Origin: Lycorma delicatula
Lineage: Eukaryota; Arthropoda; Insecta; Hemiptera; Fulgoridae
DNA length: 64,000 bases
Reading direction: 5' to 3'
NCBI RefSeq assembly: GCF_047948215.1
Contig: NC_134460.1
Span: 149,972,049-150,036,048, forward strand
The notes under the pieces were generated by a model. The model saw only the letters and a list, made by a program, of their open reading frames with translations, was not told the origin of the DNA and made no database searches. Position 1 is the first letter of the stretch. Every line of letters starts with the position of its first letter. Positions 53,905-64,000 of this stretch are shown here, one piece after another. The translations under genes were made by a program, and so were the position numbers.

Positions 53905-56900
53905 TTTTAATTAGGATTATTAGAAATTCATCAACAAGGTAACATTGTTTCCGTAAAAAAATCTTTTAATTGTATTTTTCAATCAATTGGCGGTAAGATT
54001 TTTCAAACGGTTCGGTAATTTATTAATTTATATAAGCTGAATAATTTATATTTGTAGCTGAAGTATTTTCTTTAATTATACGAAACGAATTTATTTGTCT
54101 GGTTTGTTAAAAATGAATGTATTATTTTTTTAAAGTGGCCGTTCTATTTAATAAATATTATTTGTAAATTATTAAATATAAACATCAAATCAAAACAATA
54201 CGGCTCGATTTTGAGTACAAACGAAATCAATTTGATCATTCCCCGAGAACTTATCAATATAAATAAATCGTCTTTCGTTTAAGAACACGGCTGTTCTTTC
54301 TATTCCGCTTTTGCGTAAAACTTAATATAGAGAAAATTCGTACTTCTATTACAGGAGGTATATCTTTATGACTTGTCTTTTTTATAATTACTCTTTTTAT
54401 TATACATTATTATTTATTTACTTTTTTTTTTATTTGCCGGCGATAACCAAGATAAATGAATTTTTTCTCTCGTCACATGTAGTTCTCACTTTTAACCGTG
54501 TAATGCGTACATTCGTTCACCGTGTTGATATCATATTTCAAAGTTTGCATCTCCTGAATACCTAATGAACTAAGCTGTTAAATTAATAGATAGATCTATT
54601 TCTCATTTTACACGGTTCTAATTTTAAATCGTCCTTTATCCTTCTCGATGCGTAAAGGATGAGTCGAAGCGAAGTAGGATAAGAGAAGAGAAGAATGGAG
54701 AAGGGTGTTTACCCGTCTTTCTGCCAAACTAATGGATTTGAAACTGAACTTCCATTAATTCTCAACATTTATATCTTCACGATTATAGAATGTATAACTA
54801 ATGTTTGTTTTTTTCGTATTATTTTTATATATATTGGTAATGTAGCCGACTGTAAATGATATAAGTATGGGTACAGAAAAAAATTTTAAAATTTTTTATT
54901 AAGTTTATAAAATACGTCAATTATTATAATTTACGTTCGGTTTCTATCAGATTCATAAATGTATAAAAAGATTTAAAAGGAAAGAGAATGCTTCCTTCTA
55001 ACTCATTATTATTTATAAGCAGGTTTCAATTACTGATGCAGTGATATGAAGACGAACACGATGTAAACAAACGGAATGGAAATCGCAGTATTTCTGATTC
55101 GGTTTTTAGTTATCGTAATCGACTTCACCTGCGGTGCCAGAAGCCATCCGTCTACCTATTTTTTTGCTTCCTATTATTACCTCGATGGGTTTTGTATACT
55201 CGTATATATAAATTTATTTCATAATATTATCTCCTAATTAAAAACAGATCGGCTAATATATTATCTTTTTTTTTTCTTTGTTTAAAGACATCCGAAACCA
55301 GATGATTCTGTGTTCAGAACGAATAATAAGTTTCGTTAAAACAATTTTTTTTATTTATTTTAATAAAAACGAGAAGACCTGCTTTCTAAATATATGTAAT
55401 TGTGCTTTCAGAATACCTTTGCGATATTATTATGCATTGCCTTCGTCATTTATTTAGCACATAGCAATCTTTTTAATGATGTTCATCGTTTAGCAATTAG
55501 ATCCTTCTAGTATTCTTCCTAGTATTAATATTATCCTTCTAAGTAAAAGTTGAATAGTACGTCGCTCTTCGTTATTTTTATTGACATAATACGAATGAAT
55601 TAATTTGTCAGTTGTCGTAAGTTGATTTAATGAATGAACTTTTATTTCCCTTATACAAAATACGATATAAAAAAGAATCACAATTTATAATTAGTAAACA
55701 AACCTATGCGCAGGTGTGAGCCATTTTATATAAAAGGAAATATAAGAATTAAAAGTAATTTTAAAATAAATCCTAGTAACTAGAAGTTCCTACATAAAAG
55801 TTCTCGGAAACTAAAACTTAATTGTTCAAGAATAAGATCGATTAAAATTTAAAGTTATTGTCTTTGAAAAACGACGGAAGAAAAAAAATTGAATATGATA
55901 ATACTATAATAAATGAACACAGTACCCGTGCATTGTAAATTTAGTAATATCAAAAAGATTAGAAGAATAGGAAGATGATGTCAATAATATTTATATTGTT
56001 ATAAATTTTATCCTTAGTATATTGTATACATTGGAGTAAAATGAATATTGCGACGTCTGTTATGTCGGTAATACAATTTTGTATCGATACAAAATAATCG
56101 TAGCATTAATATTATCACTATAATTATAAATTTACCTTTAATAAGTTTGCCTTCCTTTGTTTGGATTACCTCCGTTATAGGATTTTATATAAAAAACCAA
56201 AACGTTATTATGATCGGATTAGAAAATTAACAGATTACGACAGGAAGGCAAAAACATGTTTAGAAGAGCGATTCGTACACAATGTTCGTCATTATCCACT
56301 CATCTATTTCTTAAGATGTGTTTTGTTTTCTCGTCTATACATAAATTTAGCAGGAATAAGATTTATTACTTTAGCAGAATTATACATGAAATGTCTTCTG
56401 TAGACTGGTCGATCGTTTCGGGGTATTATAAAGGTGATATTAGATGGCCTTAGATTATATAATGAATCATCGGTATTAAAGAGGTTTAAATCTTTGTTAA
56501 TAAATGAAACGACGGTTTTGACATAGAGCTGTCTCATTGTTATCACGATATATTACCGGAAAAAGGTCAGCTGTAGGATAAAATCTGGGCCTATAAATTG
56601 CACGTTTGTTGCCCCTCCTCGTGAACCTATTCTGTATTGCATTATCGATCGAGCGTATGCAGAACTAGTTTAGCGATACTGTTATTTTTTTATTTTACTA
56701 ATTTCCGGGAATTTAAGCATGTTAATGCGCTCGTCCCGTTTAAGTTGAGGGTTATTAATTGAATTTCATATTATTTAAGCGTGTTACTGTCTTGTGCTGT
56801 ATAAAATGTTTACGTAATTTATGGTCGATACAAAAATGTAATACATTAAAAAATATGTTAAATTTTTATTCTCAACAGAAAAGCGATACGTCAAATTCCA

Positions 56901-57185
56901 TTTCACTTCTTATTTCATTCCTCTTACGGTTGTGAGCTTGTAAAACTTACGCGGTACTGATGATACTAATCCGAACGTCACCTGAAAGTAGTAATGATCG
57001 TTATACCCGCTCCGTCTCATTTGGTGAAAAATAATTAAGATATCACTTACACGGCTGATTTAAATGTGAATTTCGACGGCCTAAGTATCTTGAGAAATGT
57101 TGGAAAAGAAGGCGATACCAGTCGAATGGAGTGACTCTATCATGTTAAGTCGTTTACTTTTAAGTCATTATTGTTATGACATCTA
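53905..57185. other. AT-rich sequence without recognised features
   Basis: Frames of 60-80 codons at 54368-54565 and 56161-56403 are unrecognised and sit in T-rich sequence. No repeat partner was found in the window. Confidence 0.4.
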
Positions 57186-57191
57186 TATATA

Positions 57192-58496
57192 CGAGGTGTG
57201 AGAAAAGTAATGAGATTGGTAACACTGCGAGCCATCTGGCAACGCTGTGTCTATCGGTCTCTGCTAGACCGGTTTGTTCATCCCTTCCACATGCTCGGTA
57301 CGAGTTTCAACTCCGTTCAGCCAACACGTTATTTTTGACAGCGCCATCAGTGAAGTTGTGTTTTTTTGTGTGTTACGAAACTGGAGCATCGAAATGTAAA
57401 GCGACGTTGTGCGATCACGTTTTGTGTTAAACTTGGGGAATCCACGAGTGTGACCTTTTAAAAGTTGAAACAGGCCTACGGGAAACATTGCTTATCAAGA
57501 GCACAAGTTTTCCGCCGGCACAAATCATTTTTGGAAGGCCGAGAACACGTTGAAGATCAACCTCGCTCAGAAAGACCTTCGACTTCAAAATCTGACGAAA
57601 ACGTTGAGCATGTGAGGGTTCTTGTGAGATCAGACCGTCGTTTAACAATTAGGACGATGAGTGAACAGTTAACTTTAAACACTTTCACTGTACATCAAAT
57701 TTTGACAGACGATTTGGACATGCGAAAGGTTTGTGCGAAATCGGTGCGGAAAAACCGCACAACGGAACATAAGGACAATCGAAGAAACGTGCGCGTTGAT
57801 CTTCTTGAGAGGATTGACAATTACAAAGAATTCTTCAATCGTGGGATCACAGGTGATGAATCCTGGATATTTGAGTACGATCTTGAAACAAAGCGGCAAA
57901 TCGAAGAGTGGTACACTCCGTCATCTCCTCGACCGAATGTCGAATGAGCAAATCAAAGATCAAAACCGTGTCGATTTGATTTTTTACACTAGGGGTATCG
58001 TGGATAAAGAATTTGTTCCTCGGGGAGAAACCGTCAACCAAGTGTTTTACAAAGGTGTCCTTGATAGGCTCAGGAAAAGAGTGATTCGCGTGAGACCAGA
58101 CATTGCAGACAAGCGGGTGCTTCATCATGACAATGCCCCGTGTCACACGGCCATTTCCATCAGGGAATTTTTGACGTCAAAACGCATTCCTACGGTTCCT
58201 CAACACCCCTATTCGCCTGATTTGAGTCCTTGTGACTTTTTCTTTTCCCGATATTGAAACGTGTGTTAAGAGGACGTCATTTTGGAACTCCAGAACATTC
58301 AAAAGACTGTGACCGATTAGTTAAATGCCCTACCAGTTGAAGCCTTCCAGCGCTGCTAACAGGAGTGGGAACAACGACTCCGCCGGTGTATAGCTGCCGA
58401 AGGGAACTACTTTGAAGGGGATAATATTTTTGCTTGAAAAAAATAACAACTTTGGTAAGTAGAAAGTCAGTCTCATTACTTTTCTCACACACCTCG
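57192..58496 (+). mobile_element. Mariner transposon 7, full length
   Basis: Left repeat CGAGGTGTGAGAAAAGTAAT starts after TA at 57190. The right repeat, CATTACTTTTCTCACACACC then TCG, ends at 58496 followed by TA. Both target TAs are intact. It is very similar to mariner 2 (20428-21728) in the opposite orientation. Confidence 0.92.
57384..58436 (+). pseudogene. Mariner transposase pseudogene, copy 7 (start lost, stop, shared frameshift)
   Basis: The frame corresponding to the start in copy 2 has CTG instead of ATG (about 57381). AITFCVKLGESTSVTF precedes a TAA at 57459-57461. The helix-turn-helix region SRAQVFRRHKSFLEGREHVE follows, then VRSDRRLTIRTMSEQLTL and TGDESWIFEYDLETK (first Asp). 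The frame closes at SSPRPNVE with TGA at 57945-57947. A second frame reads RMSNEQIKDQ, GIVDKEFVPRGETVN, HHDNAPCHTA (second Asp) and PYSPDLSPCDFFFS (third Asp). A frameshift just after FFFS truncates the C-terminus, whose NYFEGDNIF lies in another frame near 58425. All three catalytic acids remain. Confidence 0.9.
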
Positions 58497-58720
58497 TAAA
58501 TACGTAGTGACGAAATTATTTCAGTCATTTAAGAACTATCAAGAAACCCAATTTGTGTTAACAGTGAGAGAGAGGGATTTACCTCTTATAAGTTCTTTAG
58601 GAACGATAGGAAGGACTACTCTGCTAACGTTTTAAACATTGTATTTATATATTTAAACGTTTACTCACAACTAGTGCGGTTTTATGAAATTTACTTTCAA
58701 AACCTAAACAGATATTTATA

Positions 58721-60390
58721 CAGGTGGCCCACAAAGAAACAGAGAAACTTTCAGAACATATTCACTGGAGAAAATAATGAAAACATCCATATAAACGTCA
58801 GATAAACTTAGATCTGGAAATGCCTTGTTTTTTAATTACGGTTAGCGAAAACTTTCGCCCGAATTTCAGCTCTTCTAATATAAAAATGCCCTACTGTAAT
58901 TTTTGGGAACAAAATTAAGGGGTAACGTCGGTGGATTCTTATGTAATTTGAGCTGGAAATAGGATGAAACAGGTCCCACAACTGTAACTTCAGTAGCTTT
59001 TTTTACGATATCCGATGTAAAACACAAAATTCGGCGTTCAAACACAAGTTTTTTTAAGGTTTGGTACAATAGATTTGTCAAATGAAGAATAAATGCAGAA
59101 GATTTCATAACAAAACTTGTACTGAATTTAATTCTGAGAAAATTAATGTAAATAAAAACTTTTAAAAATCGGTATTTTATTGAAATTTACACCCAAAAGA
59201 ATCCCTAGCGATTAAACTTCTGTCATTAGCTTCTAGACAACGCTAATCAATTTTATTTACTGATGCACCCACTTTTACGAGAAGCTTATTCTTCAATTCG
59301 CAAAATAGTCGTTTATGGAGCGAAGAACAAATCCACATGGTACTGTGGAAACTAGTTCCTAACATAGATATCACATTAATGATTGGTGTGGCGTTATTTA
59401 TGACAAAATTCTGAGATCGTTTGTTTTCAATGAAAAATTTACGGGAGATGCATTCCTTCATTTCTTGAAAAAATAATTTTCCGGATCTTTTGAAAGTTGT
59501 ACCTTTACAAACTGCATTGTAAATGATTTTCCATGTGGTGCAATGCCACATTTTTCTTCAGTATCTAGAAATCACTTAAATACTATTGGACGCGGTGGAC
59601 CGATCGATTGGTCACCACAGTCACCTGACTTAACGCCGCTATATTACTTTATTCGGGACCTAAACGCTAGTATACCAACAAAATGTTAATACTAAAGAAG
59701 AATTACTTATTAAAAGTAAGCTGTTGAATTTATACGAAACGATCCTGAGATGATACAGAAAGCCATCGGAAATATTTTTCCGTCAGGCAGAATCGTCGGG
59801 AATTTCGGACAATTACTGTAACTGAGGTTTATTATTCTGTTAAAATTTATCATTTCTTGGAGTTCATTTTTTTATTTTGTTATATTAATTATAATGTTTA
59901 TTAGGTACAGAAAGAATAAATACCATTTTCTGTCTGTTTTTCTTCTTTTTGGCTTGAATAAAAAAGCGTTTCTCAAAGTTTTTATTTACATTTGTCGGTT
60001 GTATTTGAATAAAGTTCTCTAAAGGTTTAGTTACTAAATCTTCCGCATTTATTAGTCATTTAACAAAGCTGTTGTACTAAAAACCTGAAAAAACTTTTTT
60101 TTCGACACTGATTTTGTATTACTTTGAATATATTAAAAACTACTGGAGTTGAAGTTCTGGGACCTGTTTTATTCTTTTTCCCAACTCAAATTACATAAGA
60201 AACTTTCCACTTTACTCCTTAATTTGGGTCCCAAAAGTTACAGTAGGGCTTTATTAGAAGAGCTGAAATCTGGGCGAAATATTTCGCTATCCGTAACTCG
60301 AAAACAAAGCGTTTCGATAGCCACTTTTATATGAACTATTTTCATTATTTTCACCAGTTGAACGTATGAAAGTTTCTTCGTGAGATACCT
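58721..60390 (+). mobile_element. Transposon 8 with inverted arms of about 430 bp
   Basis: Left arm 58721-59165 and right arm about 59965-60390 are inverted copies. They share CAGGT tips, AAGAAAC-AAACTTTCA, TGAAAATAATGAAAA-AT-CATATAAA, GAAATATTTCGCCC-GATTTCAGC, CTTATGTAATTTGAG, AAACAGGTCCCA and AATAAATGC-GAAGATTT in mirrored order. The outer left TA is present; the right is CATA. About 800 bp of transposase remnant lies between. Solo arms of relatives lie at 40688 and 44474. Confidence 0.85.
59270..59790 (+). pseudogene. Transposase remnant of transposon 8
   Basis: Plus-strand frames read HINDWCGVIYDKILRSFVFN, then KFTGDAFLHFLKK, and then CGAMPHFSSVSRNH (where the QQDGAPxH motif is expected). 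Next come TIGRGGPIDWSPQSPDLTPL and YYFIRDLNASIP. The order NVWCG...TGEAYLxFL...DGAPxH...WIGRGGPIEW-SPDLTPLDFFLWG is that of an insect Tc1/mariner-superfamily transposase. The second acid is lost (CGAMPH for QDGAPxH) and the third is Tyr (LYYF for LDFF). The N-terminus and first acid are not recognisable. Dead. Confidence 0.75.
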
Positions 60391-60394
60391 GCAT

Positions 60395-60638
60395 ATATTG
60401 GGATTGAATAAAACTGTCTTCATATTTTCACCGGTCGTGGTTTTAGGCTGGAATAACTAGGGTAATATTATTCAAATCTGTCAATATTTTCGTGCTTTTA
60501 AAAGGCGACATGTGGATTGATATTTTTGATAGGTTAAGATTACATTAGTTTATTTATTTAAAAGTTATTCAGTCTTGAGAATAAATGAAAATAAAAACGT
60601 AAATAAAAAACGATTCATTTTGAAATTTATTACAAAAA
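60395..60638. other. AT-rich spacer
   Basis: No feature seen between transposon 8 and family B copy B4. Confidence 0.4.
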
Positions 60639-61364
60639 AGAAATCTAATGTGGACAGCACATGACTTACTTGAACGCCTATTAAATTACATTGACGCATT
60701 TTTTTTGCTGCGCTTCATTTAAACTTACTTCATTTGAAAGTGAGATACGATCCTCCAATTCTTCAACAGTTACACAGTTGCTGAAATATTAGTTTTTATT
60801 AACATCAAATATTTATACGATTATTAATTCAACAATCTTACATGAAATATTACGATAGAGTAAAAATCCCTTTTTTACTCGTATTACTAGATCAGTATTA
60901 TTCGAATCTTCGTTAGTTGTTGATTAACAAAAATTTCAGATTGCTGGTGTGTCGGATAAATAAAAGCTAATTATAAACTATTCCGTTTAGTGAACTCCTG
61001 TATACCGGTTACAAATATTAATTTCGACCTAACGGTTTGGTTTAGTTTACTTGGCATTTCTACCGCCACCACTCCATTCGCTGGCCCTAAAGCATAAGAC
61101 CGAATGTCTGTGCCGCAAACGGCTGCTGAGCCTCGTAACAGTTTAGCGACCAATGTCCTAACTAGCTCCTAGAGCTAACCTAAAAGCGTGAGCGGAATAA
61201 GTTGCTTATTCCGCTCACGCCTTTAGGTGGTGTATAGTACGCTTGTGTGGTGTATTGTACCATACACCACTCACTTCAGGGATAGTCAAAATGGATATTT
61301 CCGTTGAAATCTGAAAACCGAAATTTTTCGCGATCACAATACTTCCTCTACTTCGAACAAGGAA
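60639..61364 (-). repeat. Family B repeat, copy B4 (both ends present, centre replaced)
   Basis: 60639-60697 is the 3' end (AATCTAATGTGGAC, GAACGCCTATTAAATTACAT). 61275-61364 is the 5' end (CAAAATGGATATTTCCG, GAAATCTGAAAACCG, ATACTTCCTC). The ~580 bases between do not match family B; they contain a GC-richer segment and a double palindrome at 61178-61270. Confidence 0.5.
61178..61270. repeat. Double stem-loop
   Basis: The 24-base arms 61178-61201 and 61205-61228 are complementary at 23 positions around a TTG loop (ACCTAAAAGCGTGAGCGG...). Immediately after, GTGGTGTATAGTAC (61227-61240) pairs with GTACCATACACCAC (61257-61270) with one mismatch, and GTGGTGTATTGTAC lies between. The two stems overlap by two bases. 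Confidence 0.85.
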
Positions 61365-61589
61365 ATAAAAAGGAAGATTGCGATTCTGGCTGCTGAAAAA
61401 ATTTATAATGTTTATGGACTGTACGTAGTGTTAGTATGCATTGGTTCAAGCGTTTTTAATTTTAATATTTTAGTGTCAATGGTGTACCCCAATCGGCCGG
61501 TGACTGAAAAATTCAATGAAATTATTAAAAAAATAATGAGATCAGTAGCGAACCAAACATTAACCAAAGCATTTCAAATGTTTTGAAGA

Positions 61590-62290
61590 AGGCCGGATAA
61601 AAAAATAACTCGATGTTTTGATGCCGCATTATTTAATAATTACAAATTTATTGGATCAGATTTTCATTTTCGAATTGTTGCTAAAACAGAACGAAATCGA
61701 ACCGTTTTTATAACGGCTCATTACGGGGGAATAAAAATTGATCCCTTACGAAAATAATGTACGGTCGAAGCACGATGAAGCGCCGTAATCTGTGGGAAAG
61801 ATCAGAATTGTCCGAAAAACTAAAACTGTGTCTGCGGTAGCGTCGTAAAGGAATTGTTAATTATACGTGCAAATTGATGCCGCCCGGTTATTCGATCGAT
61901 TCTAACCTTAACTGTTTTTTCCCTACATCCCTGGGCCGGACATCCAATTAAGTATACTCGGCTCTTAACTGTTAACCCCGGGAAAGATTACGCCAAGCGA
62001 TCGAAGAGAAACGACCGATCGATCAATAGGATATGTGTCGCCCGCCAGACACCATACGTCTTTAATCACGGTTCAAAAATTCAGCCATGTTGGCCGAAAA
62101 TTTTCGGTGCATCCGCCGTATAGTTCTGATCCTGTTCGCCGTAAGACTACCGTTCGTTTCGGTCCTTTTATCCGTATAAAGCTGGCTTCAAAAGAAGCCT
62201 GTGAAAATAACGTCAAATATTTTGTCCAAAAGTTTGTTTATACTGTGACGGAATTATATTTAATCTCAAAAATGGGGGAAAGGTGATCGA
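61590..62290 (+). pseudogene. Mariner transposase relic 9 (mauritiana-like), with LINE tail inserted
   Basis: Plus strand: LLLKQNEIEPFL and LITG mark the approach to the first acid (about 61670-61725). Then RSKHDEAP, RKGIVNYTCKLMPPGYSIDS (about 61850-61905), the 47-bp insert, and ERLRQAIEEKRPIDQ (about 61985-62025). Then ARHHTSLITVQKFSHVGRKF and VHPPYSSDP (about 62050-62130). The order matches mariner transposases with GDEKW, RSWSK-GEA, PPGQTINS, DNARPHTS and HPPYSPDLAPSDYHLF. First, second and third acid motifs are all corrupted, and there are stops and frameshifts. The TIRs were not found. Confidence 0.75.
61917..61963 (-). mobile_element. 47-bp 5'-truncated family E insertion with 10-bp duplication
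   Basis: CTTAACTGTT occurs at 61907-61916 and 61964-61973, exactly bracketing 47 bases. Read on minus, these are CGAGTATACTTAATTGGAT, GTCCGGCCC, AGGGATGTAGGG and a short A-run. That is the 3' end of the family E element at 17903-18257. It is a textbook target-primed insertion of almost only the 3' tail, within the mariner relic. Confidence 0.85.
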
Positions 62291-62294
62291 TTAA

Positions 62295-63565
62295 AACAAA
62301 TCGGTTAAATAAACTTCATTCGAAATATTAAAAGGAAACTTATTTTCACTTTTACATTAAAATACTAAGAGAATTATTTCCAACCCGTTATGTCTGTAGT
62401 TTTTTCCTTATCAATTTTTTCGATTAACGATTTATGCCGTTTATGTTTTAGGCAGACAGTAATAATTAAAATCGAATAACCGGTATTATGACTGTATTCA
62501 TTTTTTAAAATACGTTTCCGTGCAAAAAAATCATCAGAATCCAAAATATACAGCCGATGTAACGAGTCAAAGATTTATTTCTGTGGGGTGTGCCCTGCTA
62601 CGTTAAATTATATAAATTTAACATAAATGAAGTGAATGCGTATTTTTATCCGATATGTTTTAGTAGCAACAGAGCAGGGTGATTTACAAAACAGTGTAAT
62701 ATGTTTACAGTAATATTTTTTAGTTGATTTAAAAATAGATCTAAGGTCTTAGGTGGCATAATGTATACCTTCTTCTCCGTCATGTCGTTTTTGTTGAGAT
62801 GAAAGAAGTATTAGTCATTTTTTTTACTTTACTGTAATTTATTTGTAATTACGTACGATGTAGTTTTTTTTTTAATTTAATTATTTTAATTCGTTTTATA
62901 AATTAGAAGTAAAAAAATAATATACCGGTGGTATGTTAGGTTTATAATCTCATTTCATAAGATAATAGAATTATCGAATAATTATGAATAATAATAATTC
63001 TCAATAATATATTCAAACGTTTGAGGTTCGTGCTTTTATAATTGCGCACGTTTTGAAATAGCTTATATCTATAATTCATTCTATATCTTCTCTCGTGCTC
63101 TGTGTATTTTCTTTTTTTACGTATTTCCTTTGTACATAGCTCTTTAGTTAAATTTATTTACTTTTATTGTACATCTCTTATATTCATTTTCCTCATGCAA
63201 TCAGCTTTGAAATATTTGCTTAATACTTTTCTCTCGCTGTTCAACTACTTCTCTCCAGCATTTTCATTCTTTAACATCTATTTTTTTTTATATTTTTTAA
63301 TTTTGTTTCTTATATACTCGAGGGAATTTTGTCACCTCGAGCGTAATAGAATACAAAGAAATTCACCGTCACAGTCCTGAAATTCTTTCTTTTTTTGAAT
63401 TGCTAAAATAATTTCATCGGTTCTCAGCGTACTCTTCATATCTTATATGAATAATATCCTATTTGAATATCCTATAAGAATATCCTTGGTGAATATCCTA
63501 TTTGTGAGAAAGTGTCAGAAAATTCCATCCAGTAATAAAATTCAGTGTAAGTTTAGTTTCTCTCG
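62295..63565. other. AT-rich sequence; small minisatellite at the end
   Basis: No gene. Around 63446-63502, GAATATCCTAT is repeated about four times with a period of 13-17. A T-rich 92-codon frame at 63102-63380 is rich in Phe/Leu/Tyr and unrecognised. Confidence 0.45.
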
Positions 63566-63583
63566 CACAGCAAAATTTACTTA

Positions 63584-63878
63584 ACCCACCGGGTTGGTCT
63601 GGTGGTGAACGCGTCTTCCCGAATCAGATGATTTGGAAGTCGAGAGTTCCAGCGTTTAAGTCCTAGTAAAGCCAGTTATTTTTACACGGATTTGAATACT
63701 AGATCGTGGATACCGGTGTTCTTTGGTGGTTGAGTTTCAATTAACCACACATCTCAGGAATGGTCAAACTGAGATTGTACAAGACTGCACTTCATTTACA
63801 CTCATAGATATCATCCTCATTCATCCTCTGAAGTATTATCTAAACGGTAGTTACCGGAGGCTAAACAGGAAAAGAGAG
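63584..63878 (+). repeat. SINE S1, full-length reference copy with perfect 15-bp duplication
   Basis: AGCAAAATTTACTTA at 63569-63583 and 63879-63893 flanks the element exactly. The tRNA-like head has A-box TGGTCTGGTGGTGAACG and B-box-like GCGTTTAAGTCC. The body includes ACACGGATTTGAATACTAGA, CACCGGTATCCACGA complement and CTCATTCATCCTCTGAAGTA. The 3' end is TACCGGAGGCTAAACAGGAA then AAGAGAG. Total about 295 bp. Confidence 0.95.
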
Positions 63879-63894
63879 AGCAAAATTTACTTAC

Positions 63895-64000
63895 CGACCT
63901 AGTAGCCGTTTAATATAAATTATATCGTGCATTTTCTTAACCTATGTATGTGTAATATTATATAAGAAGAAGGTGTTTGTTTGTTCGGAATAAAAAAAAA
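63895..64000. other. AT-rich window end
   Basis: Short AT-rich tail ending in an A-run; no feature. Confidence 0.5.

Noticed and set aside
1..64000. CRISPR arrays, bacterial operons, Shine-Dalgarno sites, origins
   Set aside because: The window is eukaryotic in composition and content; repeats are dispersed transposable elements and not regularly spaced arrays.

Overview
The window is AT-rich eukaryotic DNA with no operon structure, no rRNA and no intact tRNA gene that I can recognise. I found no complete host protein-coding gene. The content (Tc1/mariner elements, tRNA-derived SINEs, 5'-truncated non-LTR retrotransposons, AT microsatellites) points to an arthropod, most probably an insect. 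I cannot name the species. Two short stretches look like possible host coding exons with splice donors (13583-13653 plus strand, 16245-16407 minus strand); both are weak.

Layout. 0.3-0.9 kb: a family A repeat. 2.2-3.4 kb: a composite of family D, family B and inverted family D, ending in a 64-bp perfect (TA) palindrome. 4.2-4.6 kb: the 3' end of a LINE. 8.1-8.9 kb: family A. 11.5-15.3 kb: a nearly full mariner with one stop codon, an orphan mariner end and an abutting family A copy. 17.9-18.3 kb: a GC-rich retro-insertion with a 13-bp target-site duplication. 20.4-26.1 kb: two more mariners, one carrying a SINE, plus family C and F repeats. 27.9-29.3 kb: family A and SINEs. 31.3-35.8 kb: three different decayed Tc1/mariner-superfamily elements in a row. 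36.0-36.6 kb: two SINEs in tandem. 38.0-39.0 kb: an R1/I-group-like LINE fragment. 40.7-45.8 kb: solo transposon arms, a foldback MITE, and family C and F copies. 47.3 kb: a second SINE family. 50-53.9 kb: SINEs, family C, tandem degenerate repeats and nested D/B copies. 57.2-62.3 kb: three more mariner-type elements, one with arms of about 430 bp. 63.6-63.9 kb: a full SINE with a perfect 15-bp duplication.

How it fits together. At least nine Tc1/mariner-superfamily relics from several lineages are present, and all are broken by stops, frameshifts or lost catalytic residues. Two copies of one mariner (20.4 and 57.2 kb) share the same coding deletion, which implies mobilisation in trans of an already defective source. 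Two SINE families with different tRNA-like heads share a 3' tail, which implies one LINE partner. Two larger repeat families (A and B) share a terminal hairpin and the order of short internal motifs. Nested insertions (SINE in mariner, family B in family D, a 47-bp LINE tail in a mariner) give a relative chronology.

Repeat letters A-G, S1 and S2 are my own labels from comparisons made by eye inside this window; they are not database names.
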